From the NCBI RefSeq assembly GCF_900100755.1, contig NZ_FNCI01000014.1:1-64000 (forward strand): a stretch of DNA of 64,000 nucleotides. Direction: 5' to 3'. The stretch's first letter is position 1. Each line of letters opens with the position of its first letter. Made by a program: the position numbers and the translations under genes. The notes beneath the pieces were generated by a model. That model made no database searches. It had not been told where the DNA came from and worked only from the letters and a program-made list of their open reading frames with translations. Shown here one piece after another: positions 16,201 through 25,838 of this stretch. The stretch comes from Onishia taeanensis. GTDB lineage: Bacteria; Pseudomonadota; Gammaproteobacteria; Pseudomonadales; Halomonadaceae.

Positions 16201-16695
16201 ATGAGCGATTCCCGTGAGTGGACGCCCCAGGCGATCCAGGCCGAGATCGACGCCCTGAAGCACAAGCCCGGCGCCTTGCTGCCGATCCTGCACGCCATCC
16301 AGGACCGCTTCGGGTTTGTGCCCGAGGGCGCGGTGCCGATCATGGCCGAGTCGTTGGGCCAGACCCGCGCCGAGGTGCACGGCGTGATCAGCTTCTACCA
16401 CCACTTCCGGACCTCGCCGCCGGGTCGCCACGTGCTGCAGGTCTGTCGGGCCGAGGCCTGCCAGTCGGTGGGCGCTCGCGCCCTGGAAGCCCATGCCAAG
16501 AAGCGTCTCGGCGTCGACTACCACCAGACCACCGCGGATCGCGATATCACCCTCGAGGCGGTCTACTGCCTGGGTAACTGCGCCTGCGGCCCCTCGATCC
16601 GCGTCGATGACGAGATCCGAGGCCGAATCACGCCGGAGGCCTTCGACGACCTGGTCGACGAACTACGCACCCAGCCCCTGGAGGTGATCGGATGA
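16201..16695 (+). CDS. fdsG: NAD-dependent formate dehydrogenase gamma subunit
   Basis: Electron-transfer subunit of 164 residues, homologous to NuoE of complex I, with a thioredoxin-like fold. Four cysteines for a [2Fe-2S] cluster are visible: VCRAEACQ and YCLGNCACG. It is the first gene of fdsGBA-fdhD-fdsD, encoding the soluble molybdenum enzyme that oxidises formate to CO2 and reduces NAD+. The stop codon overlaps the fdsB start (ATGA). The intergenic region upstream is shared with a divergent ModE/PBP-type regulator. Confidence 0.93.
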   Translation: MSDSREWTPQAIQAEIDALKHKPGALLPILHAIQDRFGFVPEGAVPIMAESLGQTRAEVHGVISFYHHFRTSPPGRHVLQVCRAEACQSVGARALEAHAKKRLGVDYHQTTADRDITLEAVYCLGNCACGPSIRVDDEIRGRITPEAFDDLVDELRTQPLEVIG

Positions 16696-18248
16696 GCGTC
16701 CGCGTCTTCGTTCCCCGCGACACCACCGCCCTCTCCTTGGGCGCCGACGCCGTGGCCAGGCGCCTGGAGCGCGAGGCCCAGCAACGCGGCCTCGAGCTGA
16801 CCCTGGTGCGCAACGGCTCCCGCGGCCTGGCCTGGCTCGAGCCGCTGGTCGAGGTCGAAACCCCGGCAGGCCGCGTCGCCTATGGCCCAGTGGCGCCCAG
16901 CGACGTACCGGCGCTGCTCGATACCGGTCTGCTCGAGGGCAGTGATAACCACCCGCTGGCGCAGGGCCTGACCGAAGCGATTCCGTATCTCGCCCGCCAG
17001 CAGCGCCTGACCTTCGCCCGCATCGGCGTCACCGACCCGCTGTCGATCGTCGATTATTTGGCCCACGACGGCTTCCGCGGCCTGGAAGCGGCCCTCACCC
17101 GCGAGCCCCAGGACATCGTCGAGGAAGTCAAAGCCTCCGGCCTGCGTGGTCGCGGCGGCGCCGCCTTCCCCACCGGCATCAAGTGGCAGACCGTGCTCGA
17201 CACGCCCGCCGACCAGAAATATATCGTCTGCAACGCCGACGAGGGCGATTCCGGCACCTTCGCCGACCGCCTGGCGATGGAGTGCGATCCCTACATGCTG
17301 ATCGAAGGCATGGCCATCGCCGGCCTCGCCGTCGGTGCCACCCAGGGCTACATCTACCTGCGCTCCGAGTATCCGCTTGCCAAGCAGGTCCTCGATGCCG
17401 CCATCGCCCGCGCCGAAGCCGCCGGCTATCTCGGCGACGATCTTCGCGGCAGCGGCCGCACCTTCCACCTGGAAGTACGCCTGGGCGCCGGGGCCTATAT
17501 CTGCGGTGAAGAAACTTCGTTACTCGAAAGCCTCGAAGGCAAGCGCGGCCTGGTACGTTTCAAGCCGCCGCTGCCCGCCATCGAGGGGCTGTTTGGCCGC
17601 CCTACCGTGGTCAATAACGTGCTCTCACTGGCCGCCGTACCGTTCATTCTGGCCGAAGGCGCCGAGGCCTACGCCAATCACGGCATGGGCCGCTCGCGGG
17701 GCACCCTGGCACTGCAGTTGGCCGGCAACGTCAAGCGTGGCGGCCTGATCGAGCTGGCCTTCGGCACCACCCTGCGCACCCTGATGGAAGACTTCGGCGG
17801 CGGCACTGCCAGCGGTCGAGCGCTACGCGCCGTACAGGTCGGCGGCCCGCTGTGCGCCTACCTGCCGGAGAGCCAGTGGGACATGCCGCTGGACTACGAG
17901 ACCTTCGCCGAGGTCGGCGCGGGCGTCGGCCACGGCGGCGTGGTGATGTTCGACGACAGCGTCGACATGGCCGAGCAGGCACGCTTCTCGATGGAGTTCT
18001 GCAAGGTCGAATCCTGCGGCAAGTGCACCCCCTGTCGTATCGGCTCGACCCGCGGCGTGGAGGTTATCGATCGTATTCGCGCCAACCAGAACCGCGATGC
18101 CAACCTCGCGCTGCTCGGCGAGCTCTGCGAGACCATGGAAGACGGTTCGCTGTGCGCCATGGGCGGAATGACGCCCTTCCCGGTGCAGAGCGCCCTGAAA
18201 CACTTCCCCGACGACTTCCAGCGTGCGCCGGAAGGAGACCGCTCATGA
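16692..18248 (+). CDS. fdsB: NAD-dependent formate dehydrogenase beta subunit (NuoF-like)
   Basis: Diaphorase subunit of 518 residues. The N-terminal 120 residues resemble a thioredoxin-like [2Fe-2S] module, although without an obvious full cysteine set. The NuoF core follows: FMN-binding GLRGRGGAAFPTG near residue 155, NAD(H)-binding GAGAYICGEETSLLES near 265, and the [4Fe-4S] motif ESCGKCTPCRIGS near 440 with a later cysteine. It accepts electrons from FdsA and reduces NAD+. Both ends overlap neighbours by 4 bases, so translation is tightly coupled. Confidence 0.94.
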   Translation: MSVRVFVPRDTTALSLGADAVARRLEREAQQRGLELTLVRNGSRGLAWLEPLVEVETPAGRVAYGPVAPSDVPALLDTGLLEGSDNHPLAQGLTEAIPYLARQQRLTFARIGVTDPLSIVDYLAHDGFRGLEAALTREPQDIVEEVKASGLRGRGGAAFPTGIKWQTVLDTPADQKYIVCNADEGDSGTFADRLAMECDPYMLIEGMAIAGLAVGATQGYIYLRSEYPLAKQVLDAAIARAEAAGYLGDDLRGSGRTFHLEVRLGAGAYICGEETSLLESLEGKRGLVRFKPPLPAIEGLFGRPTVVNNVLSLAAVPFILAEGAEAYANHGMGRSRGTLALQLAGNVKRGGLIELAFGTTLRTLMEDFGGGTASGRALRAVQVGGPLCAYLPESQWDMPLDYETFAEVGAGVGHGGVVMFDDSVDMAEQARFSMEFCKVESCGKCTPCRIGSTRGVEVIDRIRANQNRDANLALLGELCETMEDGSLCAMGGMTPFPVQSALKHFPDDFQRAPEGDRS

Positions 18249-21124
18249 TTCAGCACTTCGATCCCAGCCAGCACGACAAGGCGTTTTCCAAGGACCTCGG
18301 CACCCCGCCGCCGGCCGCCGACGCGGCCCCGGTCAGCGTCGAGATCGACGGCGTGGCGATCACCGTGCCCGAGGGCACCTCGGTGCTGCGCGCCGCGGCG
18401 TTGGCCGACATCAACATTCCCAAGCTATGCGCCACCGACAGCCTGGAAGCCTTCGGCTCCTGCCGGCTGTGCGCCGTCCAGGTCGAGGGCAAGCGCGGCA
18501 CGCCGGCGGCCTGCACCACCCCGGTCGCCGAGGGCATGAAGGTCACCACCCAGAATGAGCGCCTGGCCCGGCTGCGCCGCAACGTCATGGAGCTCTACAT
18601 CTCCGACCACCCGCTGGACTGCCTGACCTGCCCCGCCAACGGCGACTGCGAGTTGCAGGACATGGCCGGCGCGGTGGGCCTGCGCGAAGTGCGCTACGGC
18701 TTTACGGGCGAGAACCACCTGGAGGCAGAGAAGGACCACTCCAACCCCTACTTCAGCTTCGATCCCAGCAAGTGCATCGTCTGCTCGCGCTGCGTGCGGG
18801 CCTGCGAGGAAGTACAGGGCACCTTCGCGCTGACCATCGACGGTCGCGGCTTCGATTCCAAGGTGGCGGCCGGTCAGGACGAGGCCTTCATGGGCTCCGA
18901 GTGCGTTTCTTGCGGCGCCTGTGTCCAGGCCTGCCCGACCTCGACCCTGATGGAGAAGAGCGTCATCGACTCGGGCCAGCCCGAGCACAGCGTGATCACT
19001 ACCTGCGCCTACTGCGGCGTGGGCTGCTCCTTCGAGGCCCAGATGAAGGGCGATAAGCTGATACGTATGGTGCCCTACAAGGGCGGCGATGCGAACCACG
19101 GCCACTCTTGCGTCAAAGGCCGTTTCGCATTCGGCTACGCCACCCACAAGGATCGCATCACCACGCCGATGATCCGCGACGCCATCGACCAGCCCTGGCG
19201 TCCGGTCGACTGGGACGAGGCCATCACCTTCGCCGCCAAACGCCTCAGGGCCATCCAATCCGAGCACGGCCGCGAGAGCATCGGCGGCATCACCTCCTCG
19301 CGCTGCACCAACGAGGAAACCTACCTGGTGCAGAAGCTGATCCGCGCGGCCTTCGGCAACAACAACACCGACACCTGTGCGCGGGTCTGCCACTCGCCCA
19401 CCGGCTATGGCCTCAAGACCACCCTGGGCGAGTCCGCCGGCACCCAGACCTTCGACTCGGTGATGCAGGCCGACACCATCATCGTGATCGGCGCCAACCC
19501 CACCGACGCCCACCCGGTGTTCGGCTCGCTGATGCGCAAGCGCCTGCGCCAGGGCGCCTCGCTGATCGTCGCCGACCCGCGGCGCATCGACCTGCTCAAG
19601 ACCCCGCACCTCGAGGACGCCCAGCACCTGCCGCTGCGCCCCGGCACCAATGTGGCGCTAATCAACGCCCTGGCGCATGTCGTCATCGCGGAGGGGCTGG
19701 AAGACCAGGACTTTATCGCCAGCCGCTGCGACACCGAGGCGTATCGGGCCTGGCGCGACTTCATTGCGGAAGAGCGTCACTCCCCGGAGGCCTCCGAAGC
19801 GGTCACCGGCGTGGCCGCCGACGCCGTGCGTCGCGCCGCCCGCACCTACGCCACCGCCGGTAACGGCGCCATCTATTACGGCCTGGGCGTCACCGAACAC
19901 AGCCAGGGCTCGACCATGGTGATGGGCATCGCCAACCTGGCGCTGGCCACCGGCAACATCGGCCGAGAAGGCGTGGGCGTGAACCCGCTGCGCGGCCAGA
20001 ACAACGTCCAGGGCTCCTGCGATATGGGCTCCTTCCCCCATGAGCTGCCGGGCTACCAGCACGTCGCCGACGTCACCGCCCGTGGCCGCTTCGAGGCCGC
20101 CTGGGGTGTCGAGCTCGACGACGAGCCCGGACTGCGCATCCCCAACATGTTCGACGCCGCCATCGAGGGCAGTTTCAAGGCGCTCTATGTGCAGGGCGAG
20201 GACATCGCCCAGTCCGACCCCAACACCCAGCACGTGGAGGCGGCGCTATCGGCGCTGGACTGCCTGATCGTTCAGGACATCTTCCTCAACGAGACCGCCA
20301 AGTATGCCCACGTGCTGCTGCCGGGCTCGAGCTTCCTGGAGAAGGACGGCACCTTCACCAACGCCGAGCGTCGCATCAACCGGGTGCGCAAGGTGATGCC
20401 GCCGCTGGCCGGCAAGGCCGACTGGGAGGTCACCGTCGACCTGGCCCGCGCCCTGGGCTATCCGATGGAATACACCCATCCGTCCGAGATCATGGACGAG
20501 ATCGCCACGCTCACGCCGAGCTTCGCCGGGGTCAGCTACCAAAAGCTCGACGAGCGCGGCAGCCTGCAGTGGCCCTGCAATGCCGAGCACCCCATCGGCA
20601 CCCCGACCATGCACGAGGTCGACTTCCCGATCGGCCGTGGCCGCTTCGCGATCACCGAGTACGTGGCCACCGAGGAGCGCAGCAACCGCCGCTTCCCGCT
20701 GTTGCTGACCACCGGGCGGATCCTGTCGCAATACAACGTTGGCGCCCAGACCCGGCGCACCGACAACCAGGTGTGGCACGACGAGGACGTGCTCGAGGTG
20801 CATCCGTCCGACGCCGAGGTACGCGGCATCAAGGACGGCGACTGGCTGGGCATCACCAGCCGGGCGGGCCAGACGGTACTGCGCGCGCGGCTAAGCGAGC
20901 GCATGCAGCCCGGCGTGGTCTATACCACCTTCCACCACCCGGGCAGCGGCGCCAACGTGATCACCACCGACAGCTCCGACTGGGCCACCAACTGCCCCGA
21001 GTACAAGGTCACCGCAGTGCAGGTGGAGAAGGTCAGCCGGCCATCCGAATGGCAGCGCCGCTTCGATGAAGTCGACCGGGCGCAGCGCGAACACCTGGCC
21101 ACGGCCCGGGAGGCGGCATCATGA
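18245..21124 (+). CDS. fdsA: NAD-dependent formate dehydrogenase catalytic alpha subunit
   Basis: Molybdenum/tungsten bis-MGD enzyme of 959 residues. In order: an N-terminal NuoG-like [2Fe-2S] domain (CATDSL...CRLC...C, about residues 60-100), a His-Cys cluster (HPLDCLTCPANGDC), two ferredoxin [4Fe-4S] motifs (CIVCSRCVRAC; CVSCGACVQAC), the catalytic-domain [4Fe-4S] motif (CAYCGVGC...C), and the molybdopterin domains. The Mo ligand is cysteine, encoded by TGC, in ARVCHSPTG (Cys382), so this is not a selenoprotein. The frame is open upstream inside fdsB. The start at 18245 was chosen from the ATGA overlap with the fdsB stop and the GGAG before it. Confidence 0.95.
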   Translation: MIQHFDPSQHDKAFSKDLGTPPPAADAAPVSVEIDGVAITVPEGTSVLRAAALADINIPKLCATDSLEAFGSCRLCAVQVEGKRGTPAACTTPVAEGMKVTTQNERLARLRRNVMELYISDHPLDCLTCPANGDCELQDMAGAVGLREVRYGFTGENHLEAEKDHSNPYFSFDPSKCIVCSRCVRACEEVQGTFALTIDGRGFDSKVAAGQDEAFMGSECVSCGACVQACPTSTLMEKSVIDSGQPEHSVITTCAYCGVGCSFEAQMKGDKLIRMVPYKGGDANHGHSCVKGRFAFGYATHKDRITTPMIRDAIDQPWRPVDWDEAITFAAKRLRAIQSEHGRESIGGITSSRCTNEETYLVQKLIRAAFGNNNTDTCARVCHSPTGYGLKTTLGESAGTQTFDSVMQADTIIVIGANPTDAHPVFGSLMRKRLRQGASLIVADPRRIDLLKTPHLEDAQHLPLRPGTNVALINALAHVVIAEGLEDQDFIASRCDTEAYRAWRDFIAEERHSPEASEAVTGVAADAVRRAARTYATAGNGAIYYGLGVTEHSQGSTMVMGIANLALATGNIGREGVGVNPLRGQNNVQGSCDMGSFPHELPGYQHVADVTARGRFEAAWGVELDDEPGLRIPNMFDAAIEGSFKALYVQGEDIAQSDPNTQHVEAALSALDCLIVQDIFLNETAKYAHVLLPGSSFLEKDGTFTNAERRINRVRKVMPPLAGKADWEVTVDLARALGYPMEYTHPSEIMDEIATLTPSFAGVSYQKLDERGSLQWPCNAEHPIGTPTMHEVDFPIGRGRFAITEYVATEERSNRRFPLLLTTGRILSQYNVGAQTRRTDNQVWHDEDVLEVHPSDAEVRGIKDGDWLGITSRAGQTVLRARLSERMQPGVVYTTFHHPGSGANVITTDSSDWATNCPEYKVTAVQVEKVSRPSEWQRRFDEVDRAQREHLATAREAAS

Positions 21125-21963
21125 CGACTCGCCCGCAGACGGACGCGGCTCTGCCCCTGTCGCATCATCGCGTCGAGGAGCACCGCGGCGCCTCGGGCTG
21201 GTATCGGGACGACGCCGAGGACGCCCTGGCCCTCGAGGTGCCGGTGGCGCTGGTCTACAACGGCATCTCGCATGCGGTGATGATGGCAAGCCCCGCCGAC
21301 CTCGTGGACTTCGCGCTGGGCTTCAGCCTCACTGAGGGCATCATCGCGCACCCCCACGAGTGCTACGACCTGGAGGTGCAGGAAGACACGCGGGGGCTGA
21401 CGGTGCACCTGACCATCGCCAGCCAGCGTCAGGCGGAGCTCAAGGAGCGCCGCCGTAGCCTCGCCGGTCGCACCGGCTGCGGCCTGTGCGGCACCGAAGC
21501 ACTGGATCAGGCGATTCGTCCGATTCCGAAGGTCCAGGCCCCGGCGCTGACCGATGCCGCCATCCAGCACGCCCTGGGGTCGCTGGCCGACCACCAGGCG
21601 TTGCAGGCGGCTACCGGCGCCAGCCACGGCGCCGCCTGGTGCGACGCCAGCGGCCGTATCCGCCTGGTGCGTGAGGACGTGGGCCGCCACAACGCCCTGG
21701 ACAAGCTGATCGGCGCCCTGGCCCGCGATGGGGGGCCGAGCGAAGGCGGCTTCGCGCTGGTCTCGAGCCGGGCCAGCTACGAGATGGTGCACAAGAGCGC
21801 CAGCGCCGGCATCGGTGCCCTGGTGGCCGTCTCGGCGGCCACTTCGCTGGCGGTGGAGCAGGCCGAGCAGGCCGGGCTGATGCTGGTCGGTTTCGCCCGT
21901 CCCGGCCGGCACCTGGTCTATCATCGCCCGGCCGGCATGGCGCCGGTGCGGGCTCACGGTTAA
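21121..21963 (+). CDS. fdhD: formate dehydrogenase accessory sulfurtransferase FdhD (FdsC)
   Basis: Chaperone of 280 residues that moves sulfur from the cysteine desulfurase to the Mo-bisMGD cofactor before it is inserted into FdsA. The catalytic cysteine pair is in TGCGLCG near residue 119, and the GDP/cofactor-binding loop EDVGRHNALDKLIG is near residue 180. Length is normal. It overlaps fdsA by 4 bases, as in Cupriavidus-type fds operons, where this gene is called fdsC. Confidence 0.94.
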   Translation: MTTRPQTDAALPLSHHRVEEHRGASGWYRDDAEDALALEVPVALVYNGISHAVMMASPADLVDFALGFSLTEGIIAHPHECYDLEVQEDTRGLTVHLTIASQRQAELKERRRSLAGRTGCGLCGTEALDQAIRPIPKVQAPALTDAAIQHALGSLADHQALQAATGASHGAAWCDASGRIRLVREDVGRHNALDKLIGALARDGGPSEGGFALVSSRASYEMVHKSASAGIGALVAVSAATSLAVEQAEQAGLMLVGFARPGRHLVYHRPAGMAPVRAHG

Positions 21964-21973
21964 GGAGTCGAGA

Positions 21974-22216
21974 ATGTCACACGATCAAGGCCAGACGCTG
22001 GTCAATATGGTGAACCAGATCGCCGCCAATCTAAGCGGTGGGCGGGAAACCGCCGACACCGTGGAGGGTGTCTGCAGCCACCTGGAGAAATTCTGGGCCA
22101 GGGCCATGAAGCAGCGCATCGTCGCCTGCCTGGACGAGCCGGACTGCGGCCTGGAGCCGCTGGCTCGCCAGGCCGTGGCGCGCTTGGCCGAGCGCCGAGG
22201 CGCCCCGGCCGCCTGA
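21974..22216 (+). CDS. fdsD: formate dehydrogenase delta subunit
   Basis: Small helical protein of 80 residues. Conserved features of the FdsD family are the N-terminal LVNMVNQIAANL and the central HLEKFWARAMKQRI. It is needed for active enzyme in related systems, probably as an assembly or stability factor. It ends the five-gene operon, 10 bases after fdhD, with a GGAG ribosome-binding site. Confidence 0.9.
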   Translation: MSHDQGQTLVNMVNQIAANLSGGRETADTVEGVCSHLEKFWARAMKQRIVACLDEPDCGLEPLARQAVARLAERRGAPAA

Positions 22217-22238
22217 TGCCCTAAGGGGCAACCGGGGG
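22203..22238 (+). terminator. nested hairpin at the end of the fds operon
   Basis: CCCCGG (22203-22208) pairs with CCGGGG (22232-22237), and inside it TGCCC pairs with GGGCA across a 4-base loop. It spans the fdsD stop codon. No T-run follows, so termination is uncertain. Confidence 0.3.
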
Positions 22239-22320
22239 CCAGCCCTGGAGTGTGCGACAATCCGCACACCTTGGCGCCGGGGTTCGTGTGGACTCCCGGA
22301 CATTCGTCGCTCGAGCGTTA

Positions 22321-22363
22321 TCGACCTTGGTCGAAAACGTTTTTCTCAATCAACTGATATAAA
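22321..22363 (+). promoter_or_regulatory. TAXI transporter promoter and adjacent dyad
   Basis: An extended -10 box TGATATAAA (22355-22363) lies about 90 bases before the start codon of the binding-protein gene; the -35 is weak. Just upstream, TCGACC-TT-GGTCGA (22321-22334) is an inverted repeat where an activator might bind. The region is A/T-rich compared with its surroundings. Confidence 0.5.
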
Positions 22364-22451
22364 AGAGAACTTTAAATACATGGCATGCAGGTTGCCCTAT
22401 GTAGGGCGCCAATACGATCACTCCCAAGGCAACAATAAAAGAGGACGTCGC

Positions 22452-23471
22452 ATGTCAGCTACCAAGCACACTTCCAAAGCTGCTACCACGCTCACCACTC
22501 GCCGCCTGGCCCTGGCCTCCGGCGTGATGCTCGGCGGCCTGATGATGGCCACCGCCGCCCAGGCCGACCGCAGTGAATGGCCGGAAAGCTTCACCGTGGG
22601 CACCGCCAGTCAGGGCGGCACCTACTTCGTCTATGGCTCCGGCTGGGCCAACCTGATCGCCGATGAACTCGGCCTGTCTGGCGGCGGCGAAATCACCGGC
22701 GGCCCGACCCAGAACCTGGCGCTGGTCCACAGTGGCGATATCGCCTTCGGCCTGACCACCATGGGCCCGGCTGCGGACGCAGTAAACGGCAAGAGCCCGC
22801 TGGCACCTGGGCTGAAGATGGACAACGTCTGCGCCATGTTCCCGATGTACGAGACGCCGTTCTCCATCGCCGCGCTGTCGAGCTCCGGCATTACCTCCAT
22901 CGACGAGATCCCGGACGGCGCCACCATCGGCTTCGGCCCGGCCGGCTCTACCTCGGACACCTACTTCCCGCAGATTCTCGAAGAGCTGGGCGTGAACTTC
23001 GAGCGCCGCAATGGCGGCTGGAATGACCTGGGCGGCCAGCTGCAGGATGGCCTGGTCGACGTCATCGCCTTCGCCGCCGGCATTCCGATTCCGGCCGTCA
23101 GCCAGCTCGAGGTGCAGACCGACGTCAACATCATCGAGTTCACCGAAGAAGAGCAGGCCAAGGCCGCTGAAGCCTTCCCGGTCGCGCCCTTCACCATCCC
23201 GGCCAGCACCTACTCCACGCTGGACGAAGATGCCAACGCGGTCTCCATGTGGAACTTCGCCATCGCCGGCTGCGACCTGCCGGAAGATCTGGTCTACGAA
23301 GCGACCAAGATCACCATGGAGAACAACGACAAGATGATGTCCGTGCACCGCAGCGCCGCGACCACCATCCCGGAAAACGTCGACAAGAACCAGGTATTGC
23401 CGTTCCATCCGGGCGCCGCGCGCTGGTACGAAGAAAACGGCTACGAGATCGACCCGTCGCTGATCAAGTGA
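22452..23471 (+). CDS. TAXI-family TRAP transporter solute-binding protein
   Basis: Periplasmic receptor of 339 residues for a TRAP transporter. It begins with a signal peptide (basic and Thr-rich start, hydrophobic core LALASGVMLGGLMMATAAQA, cleavage near residue 37). The mature part starts with the TAXI hallmark FTVGTASQGGTYFVYGSGWA and contains IGFGPAGSTSDTYFPQIL. TAXI proteins typically bind amino acids or small organic acids; the ligand is unknown. The start at 22452 is preceded by GAGGA. A longer reading from 22380 lacks a signal peptide start and was rejected. The fused permease follows after an intercistronic hairpin. Confidence 0.9.
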   Translation: MSATKHTSKAATTLTTRRLALASGVMLGGLMMATAAQADRSEWPESFTVGTASQGGTYFVYGSGWANLIADELGLSGGGEITGGPTQNLALVHSGDIAFGLTTMGPAADAVNGKSPLAPGLKMDNVCAMFPMYETPFSIAALSSSGITSIDEIPDGATIGFGPAGSTSDTYFPQILEELGVNFERRNGGWNDLGGQLQDGLVDVIAFAAGIPIPAVSQLEVQTDVNIIEFTEEEQAKAAEAFPVAPFTIPASTYSTLDEDANAVSMWNFAIAGCDLPEDLVYEATKITMENNDKMMSVHRSAATTIPENVDKNQVLPFHPGAARWYEENGYEIDPSLIK

Positions 23472-23491
23472 TCCGCTGACACGCACCATCC

Positions 23492-23523
23492 TCCCGGCTC
23501 TGGTTCCGTTGCCAGGGCCGGGA
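23492..23523 (+). other. intercistronic hairpin between TAXI binding protein and permease
   Basis: TCCCGGC-T-CTGG pairs with CCAG-G-GCCGGGA, a stem of about 11 bp with one mismatch and an 8-base loop. Such hairpins often protect the 3' end of the abundant binding-protein mRNA and reduce read-through to the permease gene. A similar hairpin lies at the same place in the second TRAP operon (60104-60124). Confidence 0.55.
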
Positions 23524-23553
23524 CTCCTTCTTCCACTCAAGGGTGAACCTCCC

Positions 23554-25749
23554 ATGAGCAAGTCATCACCTAAGGGCCCGGCATCCGAGGCGAACGCGTC
23601 CTCTGCCTCCTCGCCCGAGGCCCTCGCCCAAGGCGTCGACGAGGATGTCATCGAGGCCAACCGTCGCCTGTTCACCGGCTGGCAATGGTGGCTATTCGGT
23701 ATCGCAGCCGTTCTCTACTCCACCTTTCACCTGGTCTCGCTGAACGTCTATCCGCTCGAGACTTGGTCGTTCCGCATCGTGCACATCTGCGGCGCCCTGG
23801 TGCTCGGCTATGGTCTTTACGCGGGCACTCGTTTCGCCGATGACAACATCCCAGCCAGCAGCCGTGGCCTCAGGCTCTTCGGTTACCTGCTGCTGCTGCC
23901 GGCCCTCTATGCGCTGCTCCAGGTCGTGCTGATGCAGCAAACCATGGCCGGCGGTGCTATGCGTATCGACCCCAGTGTCGAAGCCTGGCACTTCGGTCTG
24001 CCGCTGATTGCGGCCACCGGTATCGCCATCCTGCTATCCTGGGCCACCCGTCATGCCCGTAACGGCCTTAGCGCACCGGATCTGGTGCTGATGGTCTGCG
24101 CCCTGGCCAGCGCCGGCTATTTGCTGGTCATGTACAACTCGCCGCTGCGCATGTCGACCGGCACCCCCTTCGCCCCAATGGGCATTTCTTATGCGGCCAT
24201 CGCCGGCTCGCTGCTGATTCTCGAGCTGACCCGCCGCGTCGCCGGCCTGGCGCTGGTCATCATTGCCGCGGTCTTCCTCACCTATGTGTTCGCTGGCCCC
24301 TATCTACCCGGCTTCCTTGGCTATCCTGGGCTCTCGGTAGGCCGCTTCTTCAGCCAGGTCTATACCGATGCCGGTATCCTTGGCCCGACCACGGCGGTGT
24401 CCTCGACTTACATTATTCTGTTCATCATCTTCGCCGCCTTCCTGCAGGCCTCTAAAGTCGGCGACTACTTCGTCAACTTCGCCTTCGCCTGCGCCGGGCG
24501 TGCCCGTGGCGGCCCGGCCAAGGTGGCGATCTTCGCCTCCGGCCTGATGGGCATGATCAACGGCACCAGCGCCGGTAACGTGGTATCCACCGGCTCGCTG
24601 ACCATCCCGCTGATGAAGAAGGTCGGCTACCCCGCGCGCAGTGCCGGCGCCATTGAGGCCGCAGCCTCGACCGGTGGCCAGATCATGCCGCCGATCATGG
24701 GCGCCGGTGCCTTCATCATGGCCGAGATCACCGGTATCCCGTATACCGAGATCGCCATTGCCGCGATCATCCCCTCGATCCTGTACTTCGCCTCCGTCTA
24801 CTTCATGGTCGACTTCGAGGCGGCCCAGAAGGGCATGCGCGGCATGCGCAAGGACGAGATTCCGCTGTTCTCGAAGCTCATCAAGCAGGTCTACCTGTTC
24901 GCCCCGATCATCATCCTGATCGTCGCGCTGTTCATGGGCTATTCGGTGATCCGCGCCGGTACCCTAGCGACCGCCTCGGCCGCCGTGGTGAGCTGGATTT
25001 CGCCTAACAAGATGGGCATCCGCGCCATTCTCAAGGCGATGGAACTGGCCAGCACCATGGCCATCCAGATCATCGCCGTCTGCGCCTGTGCCGGCATCAT
25101 CGTCGGCGTGATTTCGCTGACCGGCGTTGGCGCGCGCTTCTCCTCGCTGCTGCTCGGCCTGGCCGGTGTCAGCCAGCTGCTGGCGCTGTTCTTCGCCATG
25201 TGTATCTCGATCCTGCTGGGCATGGGCATGCCGACCACGGCGGCCTACGCGGTGGCGGCATCGGTAGTGGCGCCTGGCCTGATCGATATCGGCATCCAGC
25301 CGCTGATCGCCCACTTCTTCGTGTTCTACTTCGCGGTGGTGTCGGCGATTACCCCGCCAGTGGCCCTGGCCTCCTACGCGGCCTCGGGTATCTCGGGCGC
25401 CAATGCCATGCAGACCTCGGTGACCTCGTTCAAGATCGGCCTGGCCGCCTACATCGTGCCCTTCATGTTCTTCTACAGCCCGGGCATCCTGATGGAAGGC
25501 TCCTGGATTCAGATCCTGCGGGTCGGCGTTACCGCGACGCTCGGTATCGTGCTGCTGGCGGCCTCGGTACAGGCATGGTTCTTCGGCCACATCAACGGCC
25601 TGATCCGTCTGGTGCTGTTGGCAGGTGCCATCTGCATGATCTACGGCGGCATGATCAGCGACCTGGCCGGTATCGCCATCGGCGGCGCCATCTTCCTGAT
25701 GCAGCGCAGCAAGGGAGCCGGCGGCAACGGCGCCACGGCAAGTTCCTGA
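23554..25749 (+). CDS. TAXI-type TRAP transporter fused permease (4TM-12TM)
   Basis: Membrane protein of 731 residues combining the small (DctQ-like) and large (DctM-like) TRAP subunits. After a cytoplasmic Ser/Ala-rich start there are about four to six membrane segments, then a DctM-type channel domain with GLMGMINGTSAGNVVSTGSLTI-like and MPPIMGAGAFIMAE segments and a second GMGMPTTAAY hairpin. It should import the ligand of the preceding TAXI protein using the sodium gradient. The start at 23554 removes 15 residues without family support. Confidence 0.9.
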   Translation: MSKSSPKGPASEANASSASSPEALAQGVDEDVIEANRRLFTGWQWWLFGIAAVLYSTFHLVSLNVYPLETWSFRIVHICGALVLGYGLYAGTRFADDNIPASSRGLRLFGYLLLLPALYALLQVVLMQQTMAGGAMRIDPSVEAWHFGLPLIAATGIAILLSWATRHARNGLSAPDLVLMVCALASAGYLLVMYNSPLRMSTGTPFAPMGISYAAIAGSLLILELTRRVAGLALVIIAAVFLTYVFAGPYLPGFLGYPGLSVGRFFSQVYTDAGILGPTTAVSSTYIILFIIFAAFLQASKVGDYFVNFAFACAGRARGGPAKVAIFASGLMGMINGTSAGNVVSTGSLTIPLMKKVGYPARSAGAIEAAASTGGQIMPPIMGAGAFIMAEITGIPYTEIAIAAIIPSILYFASVYFMVDFEAAQKGMRGMRKDEIPLFSKLIKQVYLFAPIIILIVALFMGYSVIRAGTLATASAAVVSWISPNKMGIRAILKAMELASTMAIQIIAVCACAGIIVGVISLTGVGARFSSLLLGLAGVSQLLALFFAMCISILLGMGMPTTAAYAVAASVVAPGLIDIGIQPLIAHFFVFYFAVVSAITPPVALASYAASGISGANAMQTSVTSFKIGLAAYIVPFMFFYSPGILMEGSWIQILRVGVTATLGIVLLAASVQAWFFGHINGLIRLVLLAGAICMIYGGMISDLAGIAIGGAIFLMQRSKGAGGNGATASS

Positions 25750-25765
25750 GCAAGCCCCTGATACC

Positions 25766-25793
25766 GCCCCGCTCCCCGTCAGGGTAGCGGGGC
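25766..25793 (+). terminator. terminator hairpin after the TAXI permease
   Basis: GCCCCGCT and AGCGGGGC form a perfect 8-bp stem 17 bases after the stop codon, with further CCC/GGG pairing in the loop. The tail CGGTTCAGGCTTCTCTCTC is only moderately T-rich. Confidence 0.6.
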
Positions 25794-25838
25794 CGGTTCA
25801 GGCTTCTCTCTCTGCGCCCCACATCTTCGCTAGGCTCT

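Noticed and set aside
19388-19390. Selenocysteine at the formate dehydrogenase active site
   Set aside because: The codon is TGC, so the molybdenum ligand is cysteine and no SECIS-type element is needed.
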